From Terrimesophilobacter bigeumensis (lineage in GTDB: Bacteria > Actinomycetota > Actinomycetes > Actinomycetales > Microbacteriaceae), in assembly GCF_039537265.1 (NCBI RefSeq), contig NZ_BAABAE010000001.1, positions 124,001 to 188,000 of the forward strand: 64,000 nt of DNA, read 5' to 3'. The notes under the pieces are model-generated. The model worked only from the letters and a program-made list of their open reading frames with translations. It searched no databases and was not told the DNA's origin. Positions 17,100 to 25,981 of this stretch are shown here, piece after piece; positions within the stretch are counted from its first letter, which is position 1, and every line of letters starts with the position of its first letter. The position numbers were made by a program, and so were the translations under genes.

Positions 17100-17128
17100 C
17101 GTTGACTCCCTCTCGCTGGGACCCGGTT

Positions 17129-17168
17129 CGACCGGGGGTCCTCCTCCCGAATGGAGAACCCCCGGTCG
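17129..17168 (-). repeat. Stem-loop between binding protein and ATPase genes
   Basis: CGACCGGGGGT (17129-17139) pairs exactly with 17158-17168, leaving an 18-base loop. It follows the binding-protein stop codon within the operon. As in the other importer operon, it may set the ratio of binding protein to membrane components. Confidence 0.65.
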
Positions 17169-17181
17169 CGATCCTGGTCGA

Positions 17182-18261
17182 TTACTTGATGCCGGCTGCC
17201 TCGCATGCCGCCGCGTAGTCCGCGGTGCAGATCTCAGCGACCGTGTAGAACTCGTCCTTGATGATCGTGTCCATGATGTTGGTCACGTTCACCGAGACGG
17301 GCTGGTTGAGGTAGCTCGGGATGCCGTTGACCTCGGTCGTCGACTCCGGCGTCCGGTTGTTCACGAGGTCCCACGCCGCCTGTGCCGCGTGCTGCGCCTC
17401 GGACCGGAACGGGTTGTACACCGTCATGTACTGGGTTCCCTGGATGATCCGCTGCAGCCCGGGGAGGGATGCGTCGAGACCGGTGATCGGCACCGGGTCC
17501 ATCCCGACGGCCATCATGGCCGCAAGTGCGGCGCCACCGTTGTTGTCGTTGGCCGAGTACAGGCCCACGATGTCGTTCTGGAACTTGGTGAGCTGGCTCG
17601 AGACCCACTCCTGCGCCTCGGCCGGGTCCCAGGTGGCGAACTCGGCGAGGATCGTGTAGCCGCTCGCGTCGATGATCTTGTGAGCGCCCTTCTTGATGTT
17701 CGCAGCGTTCGGGTCGGTCTCGGCACCGTCGATCATGAGGATGCCGCCGTCACCCGGCTCCACGCCGTCGGCCTTCAGCTTCTCGACGAGCGCGGTGCCC
17801 TGCATCTCGCCGACCATCTCGTAGTCGTTCGAGATGGAGAACGTGACATCCGGGCTCTGGATCAGGCGGTCGTACGAGACGACGGGCACGTTCTGTGCCT
17901 TGGCCGCCTCGACGATGCTCGCGGCGGCGACTCCGTCATAGGGGTCGACGACGAGCACCTGCACGCCCTGGGTGAGCATCGACTGCGCCTGCTGCAGCTG
18001 CTTGGCGGCATCCGAACTCGCGTTCGCGTAGAGCAGTTCACAGTCGGGGCAGAGCTTCTCGAGCTCCTCCGTGAAGTACGGCTTGTCCTTCTCCTCGTAG
18101 CGGAGGGTCGTGACCTCCGGCAGGAGCAGGCCGATCTTCGCGTGACTCGGATCGTCGGATCCCGCGTCGTTGGTTGCGGCCGGAGAACACGCTGTGAGCG
18201 CACCGGCCGCCATCAGGACGCCGGCTGCGATGCCGATCGTTCTCTTGGCTAGGACTTTCAT
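17182..18261 (-). CDS. Sugar ABC transporter substrate-binding lipoprotein (XylF-like)
   Basis: 359 residues. The lipobox is LTAC with cysteine 25. The mature part is a periplasmic-binding-protein-like I fold of the XylF/ChvE group (QQAQSMLTQGVQVLVVDPYDG, GLDASLPGLQRIIQG, YLNQPVSVN). It is the first gene of the importer operon. The promoter lies at 18376-18405, with the shared IclR operator immediately upstream. Given the GH88 hydrolase and KDG/KDPG genes under the same operator, the ligand may be a uronide or sugar acid; this is inferred from context. Confidence 0.88.
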   Translation of the reverse strand: MKVLAKRTIGIAAGVLMAAGALTACSPAATNDAGSDDPSHAKIGLLLPEVTTLRYEEKDKPYFTEELEKLCPDCELLYANASSDAAKQLQQAQSMLTQGVQVLVVDPYDGVAAASIVEAAKAQNVPVVSYDRLIQSPDVTFSISNDYEMVGEMQGTALVEKLKADGVEPGDGGILMIDGAETDPNAANIKKGAHKIIDASGYTILAEFATWDPAEAQEWVSSQLTKFQNDIVGLYSANDNNGGAALAAMMAVGMDPVPITGLDASLPGLQRIIQGTQYMTVYNPFRSEAQHAAQAAWDLVNNRTPESTTEVNGIPSYLNQPVSVNVTNIMDTIIKDEFYTVAEICTADYAAACEAAGIK

Positions 18262-18375
18262 GGCAAAACCTCCGTTAGTTCAGCGTTCGACGTGGAGAGG
18301 ATGCGTAACCCGGCGAGGCCCGTCTGGTTCCATCGGGAACGGGGGGTTGCTCTCATACCTCTCCAACTGCCTCGA

Positions 18376-18432
18376 AACATAGCTGGAGGACAGAACGGTC
18401 GACAATAGCAAGACGAAAATAGTATTCGGCTA
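18376..18432 (-). promoter_or_regulatory. IclR operator plus promoter of the XylF-like importer operon (site 1)
   Basis: Minus-strand -35 TTGTCG (18400-18405) and -10 TATGTT (18376-18381) are 18 bp apart. The 30-bp element at 18403-18432, containing CGAAAATAGTATTCG, abuts and slightly overlaps the -35. Near-identical elements with the same geometry occur at 19314-19343 and 22308-22338. The placement suits an activator, or a repressor that blocks the -35. Confidence 0.72.
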
Positions 18433-18435
18433 TGG

Positions 18436-19254
18436 CTAACGGGGCTCACCGTCGGACTCCCGTGTCGACAACCGGCGAGAGATTCCGCGGGCGGCGGCAC
18501 GCAGCGCGACCAGGAGGTCGGGGAGGGTCTGCCGGTTGAGCCGCGACGACGGACCCGCGATCGTGAGCCCGGCCTGCACCTCTGAGGGGCCGAAGACCGG
18601 CACGGCGATGCTCGAGAGGCCGACCTCCTGCTCCTGCAGGCAGAGCGCGTATCCGGCCTTGCGCACATGGGCCAGCTCTGCGCTGAGGCGAGCGGGGTCG
18701 GTGATGGTCGTCGTCGTCGTCGGCGCGAGGGGGTCGTGCAGGAGCGCCTCGATGTAGCAGCGCTTCTGGAACGCGAGGAGCACCTTCCCTGTCGCGTTGG
18801 TGTGCAGGGGGGAGCGACGACCCGTGCTCGCGACCATGGCGAAGGACTGCGTGACCTGATCGCGATCCAGGTACAGGACGGTGTTCCGGTGGAGTATCCC
18901 CAGTAGTACGGCCTCGCCGGTCTTCTCGGCCAGGCGGTCGATGTGGAATCGGGCCATTCGCGCGAGATCGGTCGAGCGGATGACCGCGCTGCCGAGCTCG
19001 TACAGCCCCCAACTGAGCCGGTAACGGCCTGCGTCGTCCCGCTCGACGAGCCCGTCGAGCTGAAGCGTCTGCATGAGCGCGTGAGTCGCAGGCTTGCTCA
19101 GCTCGACCCGCCGGGCGAGATCGCTGAGTGTGAGCGGGCGTCCAGCGGAGTGAAGCAGCTTGAGCAGCCCTGCAGCGTGCAGGACGGATTGGACCACCCT
19201 GGGCGCTCGGGTGGTCTCGGGTATCGGCGCGCGGACCGATGAGGCAACTGACAT
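18436..19254 (-). CDS. IclR family transcriptional regulator (first paralogue)
   Basis: 272 residues from ATG 19254, which has an AGGAG box; the frame runs 24 codons further upstream. The N-terminal winged helix (LTLSDLARRVELSKPATHALMQTLQLDGLV) is followed by an IclR effector domain (SPLHTNATGKVLLAF, ALCLQEQEVGLSSIAVPVF). It is closely similar to the second IclR protein at 21407-22237. The two genes flank the GH88/HAD pair. It is divergent from the GH88 gene, with an operator copy between them. The ligand is unknown; KDG-type or uronate signals are typical for this family. Confidence 0.9.
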   Translation of the reverse strand: MSVASSVRAPIPETTRAPRVVQSVLHAAGLLKLLHSAGRPLTLSDLARRVELSKPATHALMQTLQLDGLVERDDAGRYRLSWGLYELGSAVIRSTDLARMARFHIDRLAEKTGEAVLLGILHRNTVLYLDRDQVTQSFAMVASTGRRSPLHTNATGKVLLAFQKRCYIEALLHDPLAPTTTTTITDPARLSAELAHVRKAGYALCLQEQEVGLSSIAVPVFGPSEVQAGLTIAGPSSRLNRQTLPDLLVALRAAARGISRRLSTRESDGEPR

Positions 19255-19313
19255 GACGGAACTCCTGAACAACGCTGGCCGCGAGCTTCCTGTCGCATTC
19301 ACCACATTAGCAG

Positions 19314-19369
19314 TGGGCGAATACAATTTTCGACTAGCTATTGATGCTCGGATGGCGGCGGGCTATGTT
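19314..19369 (+). promoter_or_regulatory. IclR operator plus promoter of the GH88 gene (site 2)
   Basis: The operator element (19314-19343, minus orientation) contains CGAATACAATTTTCG. It is followed, overlapping, by -35 TTGATG (19341-19346) and -10 TATGTT (19364-19369) with a 17-bp spacer. Relative to its promoter the layout is the same as at site 1, and both -10 regions share GCTATGTTTCG. It also lies in the divergent region of the first iclR gene. Confidence 0.72.
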
Positions 19370-19431
19370 TCGGAGGCGGAGTCGGCTGGCCACGGCCATG
19401 GGTCGCTCCCCAAGAAGAGAGTCGCACCACC

Positions 19432-20571
19432 ATGACCATTGAGACCAGCCTCGGGCCCATCCGCGTCGAGGAATTGCTGCACCAGGCGGAGGAGCAGGTA
19501 CGCCGGCTCGTCACGGAGCATCCCGGCAAGGTGCCGGTCTTCACCCAGGGAGGTCGCTGGCAGTTCGACGGCGACGCGTGGGCTCCGGTGTGGACCGGCG
19601 GATTCCTCGCCGGCATGATGTGGATCTTCTCCCAGCGCTTCCGCGATCCCTTCTGGCGGGAGAACGCGGAGAGATACAGTCGGCTGCTCGAGGAGCGCAA
19701 GCATGACACGGGAACCCACGACATCGGGTTCCTGTTCAGCCCGAGCTGGGGTCGCTGGCACGAGGTCGCCCCGAGCCAGGAGACCCGCGACGTTCTCATC
19801 GAGGCGGGCACGACCATGGCGGGGCGGTTCAACCCGGCCGGGCGCTATCTGCGCACCTGGGTCGACGCCGGCAGCACCTTCATCGACGTCATGATGAACA
19901 TCGGGATCATCTATCAGGCCGCCGACCTCTCGGGCAATGCCGCCCTCGCCGAGATCGCGACGAAGCATGCGCTGACCTCACGGCGATTTCTCGTGCGCGG
20001 CGACGCCACGACCGTGCACGAGGGCTGGTTCGACCCCGACTCCGGGGAGTTCCTGCGCGCCGCAACCCACCAGGGCTACCGCTCGGACTCGTCCTGGGTG
20101 CGCGGCCACGCCTGGGCGATCTACGGATTCGGGACGGCATACCAGTGGACCGGGGACGCGCGGTTCCTGGACACGGCCCGGCGCTGCGCAGACACCTACA
20201 TCACCGAGGTCGGAGACCGATTCGTAGGCCCCAACGATTGGGAGCAGCCGGCGCCGAACGACGGCTACGAGGCATCCGGCGCCAGCATCACCGCGTCGGG
20301 ACTGCTCCAGCTCGCCGACCTGCTCGGAGACGCTGGCGACGACTACCGCCGGTATGCGCGATCGATCGTCGCGAGACTCAGCGAACCGGAGTTCTTCGGC
20401 GCCGCCACCACGGGGTGGGAAGGCATCATCAAGCACTCCACGTATCACGAGAACGAAGGCCTCGGCGTGAACGAGAGCGTCATGTGGGGCGACTACTACT
20501 TCGTCGAGGCACTGGATCGGCTCGCAGGCACCCCGGAGCCGGAATCGTCCGCGGGCCCGTCACGACGATGA
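19432..20571 (+). CDS. GH88 unsaturated glucuronyl hydrolase
   Basis: 379 residues, normal for family GH88. The two acidic residues expected in the active site are in HDIGF (about residue 97) and FIDVMMN (about 156). The (alpha/alpha)6 barrel is supported by SWVRGHAWAIYGF and the ending NESVMWGDYYFVEALDRL. GH88 enzymes hydrate and release the delta-4,5-unsaturated uronic acid left by polysaccharide lyases. There is no signal peptide, so it acts after import. It overlaps the HAD gene by 4 bases. No polysaccharide lyase is present in the window, so the organism probably takes up pre-cut fragments, or the lyase lies elsewhere. Confidence 0.9.
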   Translation: MTIETSLGPIRVEELLHQAEEQVRRLVTEHPGKVPVFTQGGRWQFDGDAWAPVWTGGFLAGMMWIFSQRFRDPFWRENAERYSRLLEERKHDTGTHDIGFLFSPSWGRWHEVAPSQETRDVLIEAGTTMAGRFNPAGRYLRTWVDAGSTFIDVMMNIGIIYQAADLSGNAALAEIATKHALTSRRFLVRGDATTVHEGWFDPDSGEFLRAATHQGYRSDSSWVRGHAWAIYGFGTAYQWTGDARFLDTARRCADTYITEVGDRFVGPNDWEQPAPNDGYEASGASITASGLLQLADLLGDAGDDYRRYARSIVARLSEPEFFGAATTGWEGIIKHSTYHENEGLGVNESVMWGDYYFVEALDRLAGTPEPESSAGPSRR

Positions 20572-21377
20572 CCATGCGGCTCGTCGCCATCGACCTCGAC
20601 GGAACGCTGCTCGACCCGGACCACGCGCTCAGAGCCACGACGATCCGCGCGGTCACGGATGCCGTCGATGCCGGCCTCGACGTCGTGATCGCCTCTTCCC
20701 GCGGCCCCGCGTCGATCCAGCCCATCATGGGAAGGTTGGGCCTCACCGGCGAGTTCATCGCCGCACAGGGTGCCATCACCGGCCGCTTCGCGCCCGATGG
20801 AACGCTCACAGTCATCGACGAGACGCCGATTCCGTTGCCTCTGGCCCAGAAGGTGGTGACGGCCGCTCTTCGCCTCGCCGCCAGCGTGAGTTGGATCGCC
20901 GGCATGGAGTGGTCCGTCCCGTGGATGGATGCGCAGGTCGACGAGCAGACCGAGGTGCTGGGCAGGCAACCTGTGATCCGCGACCTGAGGACCGCGACGC
21001 AACCCCCGCACAAGCTCCTCGCCATCGTGCACAAAAGCCGGGTCGACATGGTCGACCCGCTTCTGCGGATGCTGCCTCCGGGAGTCACGGCGACGCTCTC
21101 GCACCCGAACTTCGTGGAGATCACCGCAGAGGGCGTGGACAAGGGTGCCGCGCTCGAGCGGCTCTGCCACCGTCACGGCATCGCAGCGGGGGAGGTCGCG
21201 GCGATCGGCGACGGCCACAACGACGCCGGAATGCTCCGGTTCGCCGGAACCGCAGTCGCCATGGGCAATGCCGTCGCCGAACTCCGGGCCGAAGCCTCGC
21301 TGATCACCGGATCGAATGCCGAAGACGGTGTGGCCGCAGCGCTCCGGACCCTGGTCGCCGCACGGTCGCGCTCTTAG
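20568..21377 (+). CDS. Cof-type HAD-IIB family hydrolase
   Basis: 269 residues from ATG 20568, coupled to the GH88 gene by ATGA; a long upstream extension of the frame is not coding. HAD motifs are visible: IDLDGTLLD (nucleophile Asp near residue 8), ASSRG, a lysine in the KGAALERL segment, and GDGHNDAGML. The IIB cap lies at about 85-185. Such enzymes dephosphorylate sugar phosphates or other small phosphates. The operon position suggests a role in uronide catabolism, for example clearing a phosphorylated by-product; the substrate is unknown. Confidence 0.88.
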   Translation: MTMRLVAIDLDGTLLDPDHALRATTIRAVTDAVDAGLDVVIASSRGPASIQPIMGRLGLTGEFIAAQGAITGRFAPDGTLTVIDETPIPLPLAQKVVTAALRLAASVSWIAGMEWSVPWMDAQVDEQTEVLGRQPVIRDLRTATQPPHKLLAIVHKSRVDMVDPLLRMLPPGVTATLSHPNFVEITAEGVDKGAALERLCHRHGIAAGEVAAIGDGHNDAGMLRFAGTAVAMGNAVAELRAEASLITGSNAEDGVAAALRTLVAARSRS

Positions 21378-21406
21378 CCCATCGTGCTTCTGGAGTGCCG
21401 TGCGGT

Positions 21407-22237
21407 CTAGCCGGCGGCCGCCGGGCTGGGCGTCGTGGCCATGACCCCGAGCTGCACCGAGATCTCGTGAGCCTCCTCGTTGAGCCGGGCCACGATCCGG
21501 GAGACCGAGCGTCTGGTGACCCGCTCGGCCGGGCCTGCCACGGCGATGGAGGCGCAGACCCTTCCGGTGTAGTCGAAGATCGGGACCGCGATACTGCACA
21601 GACCCAGTTCCTGCTCCTGCCAGCAGGTGGCGAATCCCTCGCGCCGCACCTCGTGCAGTTGCTTGTCGAGTACCGCAGGATCGCAGATGGTCGCCGGAGT
21701 GTTCGAGGCGAGCTCGCTGGCGAGCAGCTCGGCGATGAACTCCTCGTCCTGGTGGGCCAGCAGCACCTTGCCGGAGGCATTGGTGTGAAGGGGCGAACGA
21801 CGGCCGACGTTGGCGATCATGGAAAAAGACTCCGTGGCCTGCCCGCGATCGAGGTACAGCACTGAGTCGCCGTCGAGGATACCCAGGAGCACGGCCTCGC
21901 CGGTCTCCTCGGCAAGACGATCGAGGTGGATCCGGGCGATGCGATTGAGGTCCACGGAGCGGATGACGGAGCTGCCCAGCTCATAGAGGCCCCAGTCGAG
22001 TTGGTAGGTCGCATCGGCGCTCTTGGCGATGAACCCCTCGAGCTCGAGGGTGCGCAGCAGATGGAAGGTCGCAGGCTTGCTGATCCCGATGCTCTTGGCG
22101 AGTTCCCCGAGGCCCATCGGCTTGCCCCGGGCGGCGAGCGCTTTGAGCAGGGCGGCGGCGCGAGCCACCGAACGCACGATGCGCGGCCCGGTCTCGACGT
22201 CATCCGCTGATGGCTCAGAGGCCTCTACGCTCGTCAC
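21407..22237 (-). CDS. IclR family transcriptional regulator (second paralogue)
   Basis: 276 residues from GTG 22237, with an AAGGAG box. The winged helix (GLGELAKSIGISKPATFHLLRTLELEGFI) and effector domain (SPLHTNASGKVLLAH, ATCWQEQELGLCSIAVPIF) closely parallel the first IclR protein, including the LYELGSSVIRS linker. It is divergent from the CoA-transferase operon, with operator site 3 between them. A recent duplication with a shared operator is likely. Which protein controls which promoter cannot be told. Confidence 0.9.
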   Translation of the reverse strand: MTSVEASEPSADDVETGPRIVRSVARAAALLKALAARGKPMGLGELAKSIGISKPATFHLLRTLELEGFIAKSADATYQLDWGLYELGSSVIRSVDLNRIARIHLDRLAEETGEAVLLGILDGDSVLYLDRGQATESFSMIANVGRRSPLHTNASGKVLLAHQDEEFIAELLASELASNTPATICDPAVLDKQLHEVRREGFATCWQEQELGLCSIAVPIFDYTGRVCASIAVAGPAERVTRRSVSRIVARLNEEAHEISVQLGVMATTPSPAAAG

Positions 22238-22307
22238 GACTCTCCTTGGTTCGAATCTGCACGGGCTACGCTACGGCAGATCGCTTCAGTCTAAACCCTC
22301 GGTTGCT

Positions 22308-22364
22308 CATAGCTAACAGTATTTTGTTCCTGCTATTGCGATCGTTTTGACGCTCTCCTAGGTT
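22308..22364 (+). promoter_or_regulatory. IclR operator plus promoter of the CoA-transferase operon (site 3)
   Basis: The element at 22308-22338 shares GCTATTG and the AGTATTTTG core with sites 1 and 2. It is followed by -35 TTGCGA (22336-22341) and -10 TAGGTT (22359-22364), spacer 17 bp. The operator-to-promoter geometry is preserved, although the left half of the operator is more divergent. Confidence 0.62.
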
Positions 22365-22439
22365 GGGAAGCAGGTCGAGTGTTGCCCGCACCCCGGACGA
22401 CGCCCACTGTACGCCGACCACAGCCCGAAAGAGGACAGG

Positions 22440-24014
22440 ATGCGATTCTGCAGTGCGGACGAGGCCGCAGCGCTCGTCACGAGCGGATCCACCGTCGTCG
22501 TCGACGGGTCGGGCGGCGGAGTGAACGAGCCGATGGCGATCCTCGAGGCCCTCGAGACCCGCTTTCTCGCGACGGGCTCCCCCACCGGCCTCTGCGTCGT
22601 GCACGTCTCCGGAATGGGCTCAGGCCACGGCGACGGAATCGACCGATTCGCCCACGAAGGCATGGTCAAACGGGTCATCGGAGGGCACTGGGGCTGGGCG
22701 CAGGGTATGCAGGAACTCGCCTCCGACAACCTCATCGAGGCCTACTGCCTCCCCCAGGGCACCATCTCCCACCTCCTGCGCGTCGCGGCGGCGCACGGCC
22801 CCGGCGTCATCAGCCACATCGGACTCAACACCTTCGTCGACCCGCGCCTCGACGGGGGTCGGCTCAACGATGCAGCGAAGGACGACATCGTCCAGCTCGT
22901 GAACCTGTCGGGCAAGGACTGGATCTTCACACCCGTCTTCCCGCTCGACGTCGCGATCATCCGCGGAACGACGGCCGACGAGAACGGGAACATCACCATG
23001 GAGGGCGAGGGGCTTCTGGCCGAGACCCTCGCCACCGCACAGGCGGTGCGCAACAACGGTGGGCTCGTGCTCGCCCAGGTGCGCAACCGGGTCGCCGCCG
23101 GCAGACTCGTGGCCGACCAGGTCCGGGTGCCGGGGGTGCTCGTCGACGCCATCGTCGTCGATCCGACGCAGCGTCTGTCCACCGCGACGGACCGCGACCC
23201 GTACCTCGAAGGACGCGAGCGCCTCGGCGAGCTCACGATCGACCCGATGGAATTCGGCGTGCGCAAGGTCATCGCCCGACGCGCCGCCCGCGAACTCGCC
23301 CCCGGCGACGTCGTCAACCTGGGGTTCGGAATGCCCGACGGTGTCGCCGCCGTGCTCGCCGAGCGCGGACAGGAGTCCTCGGTCACCTTCACGGTCGAAC
23401 AGGGCCACATCGGCGGAGTCCCTGCAGGAGGCAGCGACTTCGGCATGGCACGCAACGCCGACGCGAGCGTGACGGCCGACCAGCAGTTCGATTGGTATGA
23501 CGGCGGCGGCGTCGACACGGCCGTCCTCAGCTTCGCCGAGGTGGATGCGCGCGGCAACGTCAACGTCGGACGATTCGGCCGTCGCGTCCCCGGCGTCGGC
23601 GGCTTCATCAACATCTCCCAGGGTTCGAAGAAAGTCGTCTTCGTGGGGACCTTCGTCGCGGGAGGCGACTACGAACTCGACGGTGCTGGGGGCATCGCCG
23701 TTCCCCTCGACGGTAAGCAGAAGTTCGTGCAACAGGTCGAACAGGTCAGCTTCTCCGGCGAGCGCGCCACGACCGTGGGCCAACCGGTCGTCTACGTGAG
23801 CGAACGGGCGGTCTTCGAACTCCAGGCAGACGGACCCGTGCTCGTCGAGATCGCGCCGGGGCTCGACCTCGAACGCGACATTCTCGCCCACATGGGCTTC
23901 CGGCCCCGGATCGCCGACGCCCTCAGGACGATGGATGCTGCACTCTTCCACCGTGCGGAACAGGCGCTCGCCACCGCAGGCGCGGCCCCGACCGCGAAGG
24001 GCGGCGATCGATGA
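22440..24014 (+). CDS. Family I acyl-CoA:carboxylate CoA-transferase (propionate CoA-transferase-like)
   Basis: 524 residues, a fused alpha-beta family I CoA-transferase. The N-terminal half has GSGGGVNEPMAILEAL and IGGHWGWAQGMQ. The C-terminal half carries the catalytic glutamate motif VEQGHIGG (about residue 320). It transfers CoA from acetyl-, propionyl- or succinyl-CoA to an organic acid. It is the first gene of a six-gene operon ending in KDG kinase, under the shared IclR operator. A CoA-transferase is not part of known uronate routes, which makes the operon unusual. Confidence 0.88.
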   Translation: MRFCSADEAAALVTSGSTVVVDGSGGGVNEPMAILEALETRFLATGSPTGLCVVHVSGMGSGHGDGIDRFAHEGMVKRVIGGHWGWAQGMQELASDNLIEAYCLPQGTISHLLRVAAAHGPGVISHIGLNTFVDPRLDGGRLNDAAKDDIVQLVNLSGKDWIFTPVFPLDVAIIRGTTADENGNITMEGEGLLAETLATAQAVRNNGGLVLAQVRNRVAAGRLVADQVRVPGVLVDAIVVDPTQRLSTATDRDPYLEGRERLGELTIDPMEFGVRKVIARRAARELAPGDVVNLGFGMPDGVAAVLAERGQESSVTFTVEQGHIGGVPAGGSDFGMARNADASVTADQQFDWYDGGGVDTAVLSFAEVDARGNVNVGRFGRRVPGVGGFINISQGSKKVVFVGTFVAGGDYELDGAGGIAVPLDGKQKFVQQVEQVSFSGERATTVGQPVVYVSERAVFELQADGPVLVEIAPGLDLERDILAHMGFRPRIADALRTMDAALFHRAEQALATAGAAPTAKGGDR

Positions 24015-24820
24015 GCGCGGGCGGAACCGGCACGGCTCCCGTGCTGCTCGAACGCCGCGAGGGCGACACCGCGATCATCACCCTCAACCGACCGACCAAG
24101 GGCAACGCCCTCGACCATGAACTGATCTCGGCACTCGAAGAGTTCGCGGCTCGGCTTCAGGCCTCCGTGGATGATCCGCCGCATGCCGTCGTGCTCATGG
24201 GCGCCGGCGATCGCGCCTTCAGTGCCGGTGCGGACATCCACAATCTCGTGGGCCTTGACGAGAAGTCGGCGACCGACCAGATGCTCAGAGGGCAGGCGGT
24301 CTTCGGCATGTTGGAGGATGCGCCACAGGTCGTCATCGCGGCCGTCAACGGCGTCGCGCTCGGCGGCGGGCTCGAGCTCGCCATGGCCTGCGACATCCGG
24401 ATCGCCGCACCCCACGCGCGGCTCGGGCAGCCGGAGATCACCCTCGGCAACCTCCCCGGCTGGGGCGGAACCCAGCGGCTCCCGCGGCTCATCGGCGAGG
24501 GGCGCGCCCTCGAACTCATCCTCACCGGAGAACCCATTGGGGCGTCGGAGGCCCACCGGCTCGGCCTCGTCAACCAGGTCGCCGACGACCCCGTCTCCGC
24601 CGCCATCGCACTGGCCCAACGCATCACCGCGCACAGCGCGTTCGCCGTGGCCAGGGCGAAGAAGGCGGTATACGCCGGGATGCGCGACGGCATCCGTGCC
24701 GGCCTCGAAATCGAGGCCGCCCTCGTCGGCGAGTGCGCCGTGAGCCCAGAGCAACGCGCGGCAGTCCAAGCATTCTTCGACCGCAAGAAGTCCACCACAA
24801 CGAACAAGGAACCGACATGA
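24011..24820 (+). CDS. Enoyl-CoA hydratase/isomerase family protein
   Basis: 269 residues of crotonase fold. The oxyanion-hole region is FSAGADIHNL. Both catalytic glutamates expected of a true hydratase are present, in GGGLELAMACD and GQPEITLGNLPGWGGTQ. It overlaps the CoA-transferase gene by ATGA and the dehydrogenase gene by ATGA. It probably hydrates, or dehydrates, the CoA ester made by the first enzyme. A hydratase/aldolase role, as in hydroxycinnamate degradation, is a possible alternative because an aldehyde dehydrogenase follows. Confidence 0.88.
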   Translation: MSAGGTGTAPVLLERREGDTAIITLNRPTKGNALDHELISALEEFAARLQASVDDPPHAVVLMGAGDRAFSAGADIHNLVGLDEKSATDQMLRGQAVFGMLEDAPQVVIAAVNGVALGGGLELAMACDIRIAAPHARLGQPEITLGNLPGWGGTQRLPRLIGEGRALELILTGEPIGASEAHRLGLVNQVADDPVSAAIALAQRITAHSAFAVARAKKAVYAGMRDGIRAGLEIEAALVGECAVSPEQRAAVQAFFDRKKSTTTNKEPT

Positions 24821-25956
24821 GCCAAAGATTCTCCTCCCCACCGCGTCTCGTGCTCGGCGACGGCGCCCTCGAGCAGGTCGCCGAGGAGTTGCCGCGCCTC
24901 GGAACGAGAGCCCTCATCGTGACCGACCCCGGCATCGTCGCCGCCGGCATCCTCGACACGGTCCGCGACGTCCTCACCGCATCCGGGCTGCCGCTCGAGA
25001 CCTTCACCGACGTCATCGGGAACCCGGACATCGCGACCGTCGACGCCGCCGACAAGGCCAGGGCGGCCGCCAAGGCTGACATCCTCATCGCCATCGGCGG
25101 CGGGTCCGCGATGGATGTCGCCAAGTCGGTCGCCGTGCTCGCGACCAACGGCGGATCGATCACCGACTACGAGGGTGTCGACCGGTTCGACAACCGCCCA
25201 CTCCCCGTCATCGCCGTCCCGACGACGGTCGGCAGCGGAAGCGAGGTCACCAAGGGCGCGGTCATCCTGAACCCGACAACGCACGTCAAGATGGTCATCG
25301 TCTCCGACCTCATGTTCGCGACCATCGCCGTTCTCGACCGGCGCGTCGTCGCCGGCCTGCCCGGTCGCATTGCAGCGACGACCGGCATGGACGCCCTCAC
25401 CCACGCCATCGAGGCCTACGTCTCCAAGGGCGCGAACCCGGTGACCGACGCCATCAACATCGGGGCCATCGAACTCATCGGCGGCAACCTCGTCGCCGCC
25501 TCGAAGGGCGACCCGGATGCGCTCTACGCCATGCTCGTGGCCTCCTCGATGGCGGGCATCGGTTTCCACGACGCGGGGCTCGGCGCCGTGCACGCCCTCG
25601 CCAACACGATCGGGGCGCAGTTCGGGGTGCACCATGGGACCGCCAACGCCCTCTTCCTCCCCTATGTCATGGACTTCAACCTTTCGGCCGCTCCGGCCAG
25701 GTTCGCCCGCATCGCGCGCGCACTCGGCGAGGACACCACAGGGCTGACCGATGAGGAGGCCGCCCAGCGCGCGGCATCCGCCGTTCACCGCCTCGCCAGG
25801 GACACCGGCGTGCCGCGCACCCTCGCCGAGGTCGGCGTTCCGGCCGACGCGATCGACGAGCTCGCCGCGGCTGCCCTCGTCCAGGCCGACCTGCCGGGCA
25901 ACCCGCGGCCGGTGACCATCGACGACATCACCGAGCTCTACCGCAAGGCACAGTAG
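24817..25956 (+). CDS. Iron-containing (group III) alcohol dehydrogenase
   Basis: 379 residues from ATG 24817. The nucleotide-binding region IAIGGGSAMDVAK (about 89-101) and the metal ligands in TGMDALTHAIEAY, GFHDAGLGAVHALA and GVHHGTANA (one Asp, three His) are all present. The subfamily includes lactaldehyde reductase and 4-hydroxybutyrate dehydrogenase. It is translationally coupled to the enoyl-CoA hydratase. It may interconvert a hydroxy-acid and its semialdehyde, which the next gene's product could oxidise. A role in reducing the 5-keto-4-deoxyuronate made after GH88 is also conceivable, since no KduD is seen. Confidence 0.88.
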   Translation: MSQRFSSPPRLVLGDGALEQVAEELPRLGTRALIVTDPGIVAAGILDTVRDVLTASGLPLETFTDVIGNPDIATVDAADKARAAAKADILIAIGGGSAMDVAKSVAVLATNGGSITDYEGVDRFDNRPLPVIAVPTTVGSGSEVTKGAVILNPTTHVKMVIVSDLMFATIAVLDRRVVAGLPGRIAATTGMDALTHAIEAYVSKGANPVTDAINIGAIELIGGNLVAASKGDPDALYAMLVASSMAGIGFHDAGLGAVHALANTIGAQFGVHHGTANALFLPYVMDFNLSAAPARFARIARALGEDTTGLTDEEAAQRAASAVHRLARDTGVPRTLAEVGVPADAIDELAAAALVQADLPGNPRPVTIDDITELYRKAQ

Positions 25957-25981
25957 ACAACACCAGTTCCAGGAGGGAACA

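Noticed and set aside
22245..22285. tRNA-like word GGTTCGAATC
   Set aside because: No acceptor stem, anticodon arm or discriminator region can be formed around it; it lies in the leader of the second iclR gene.
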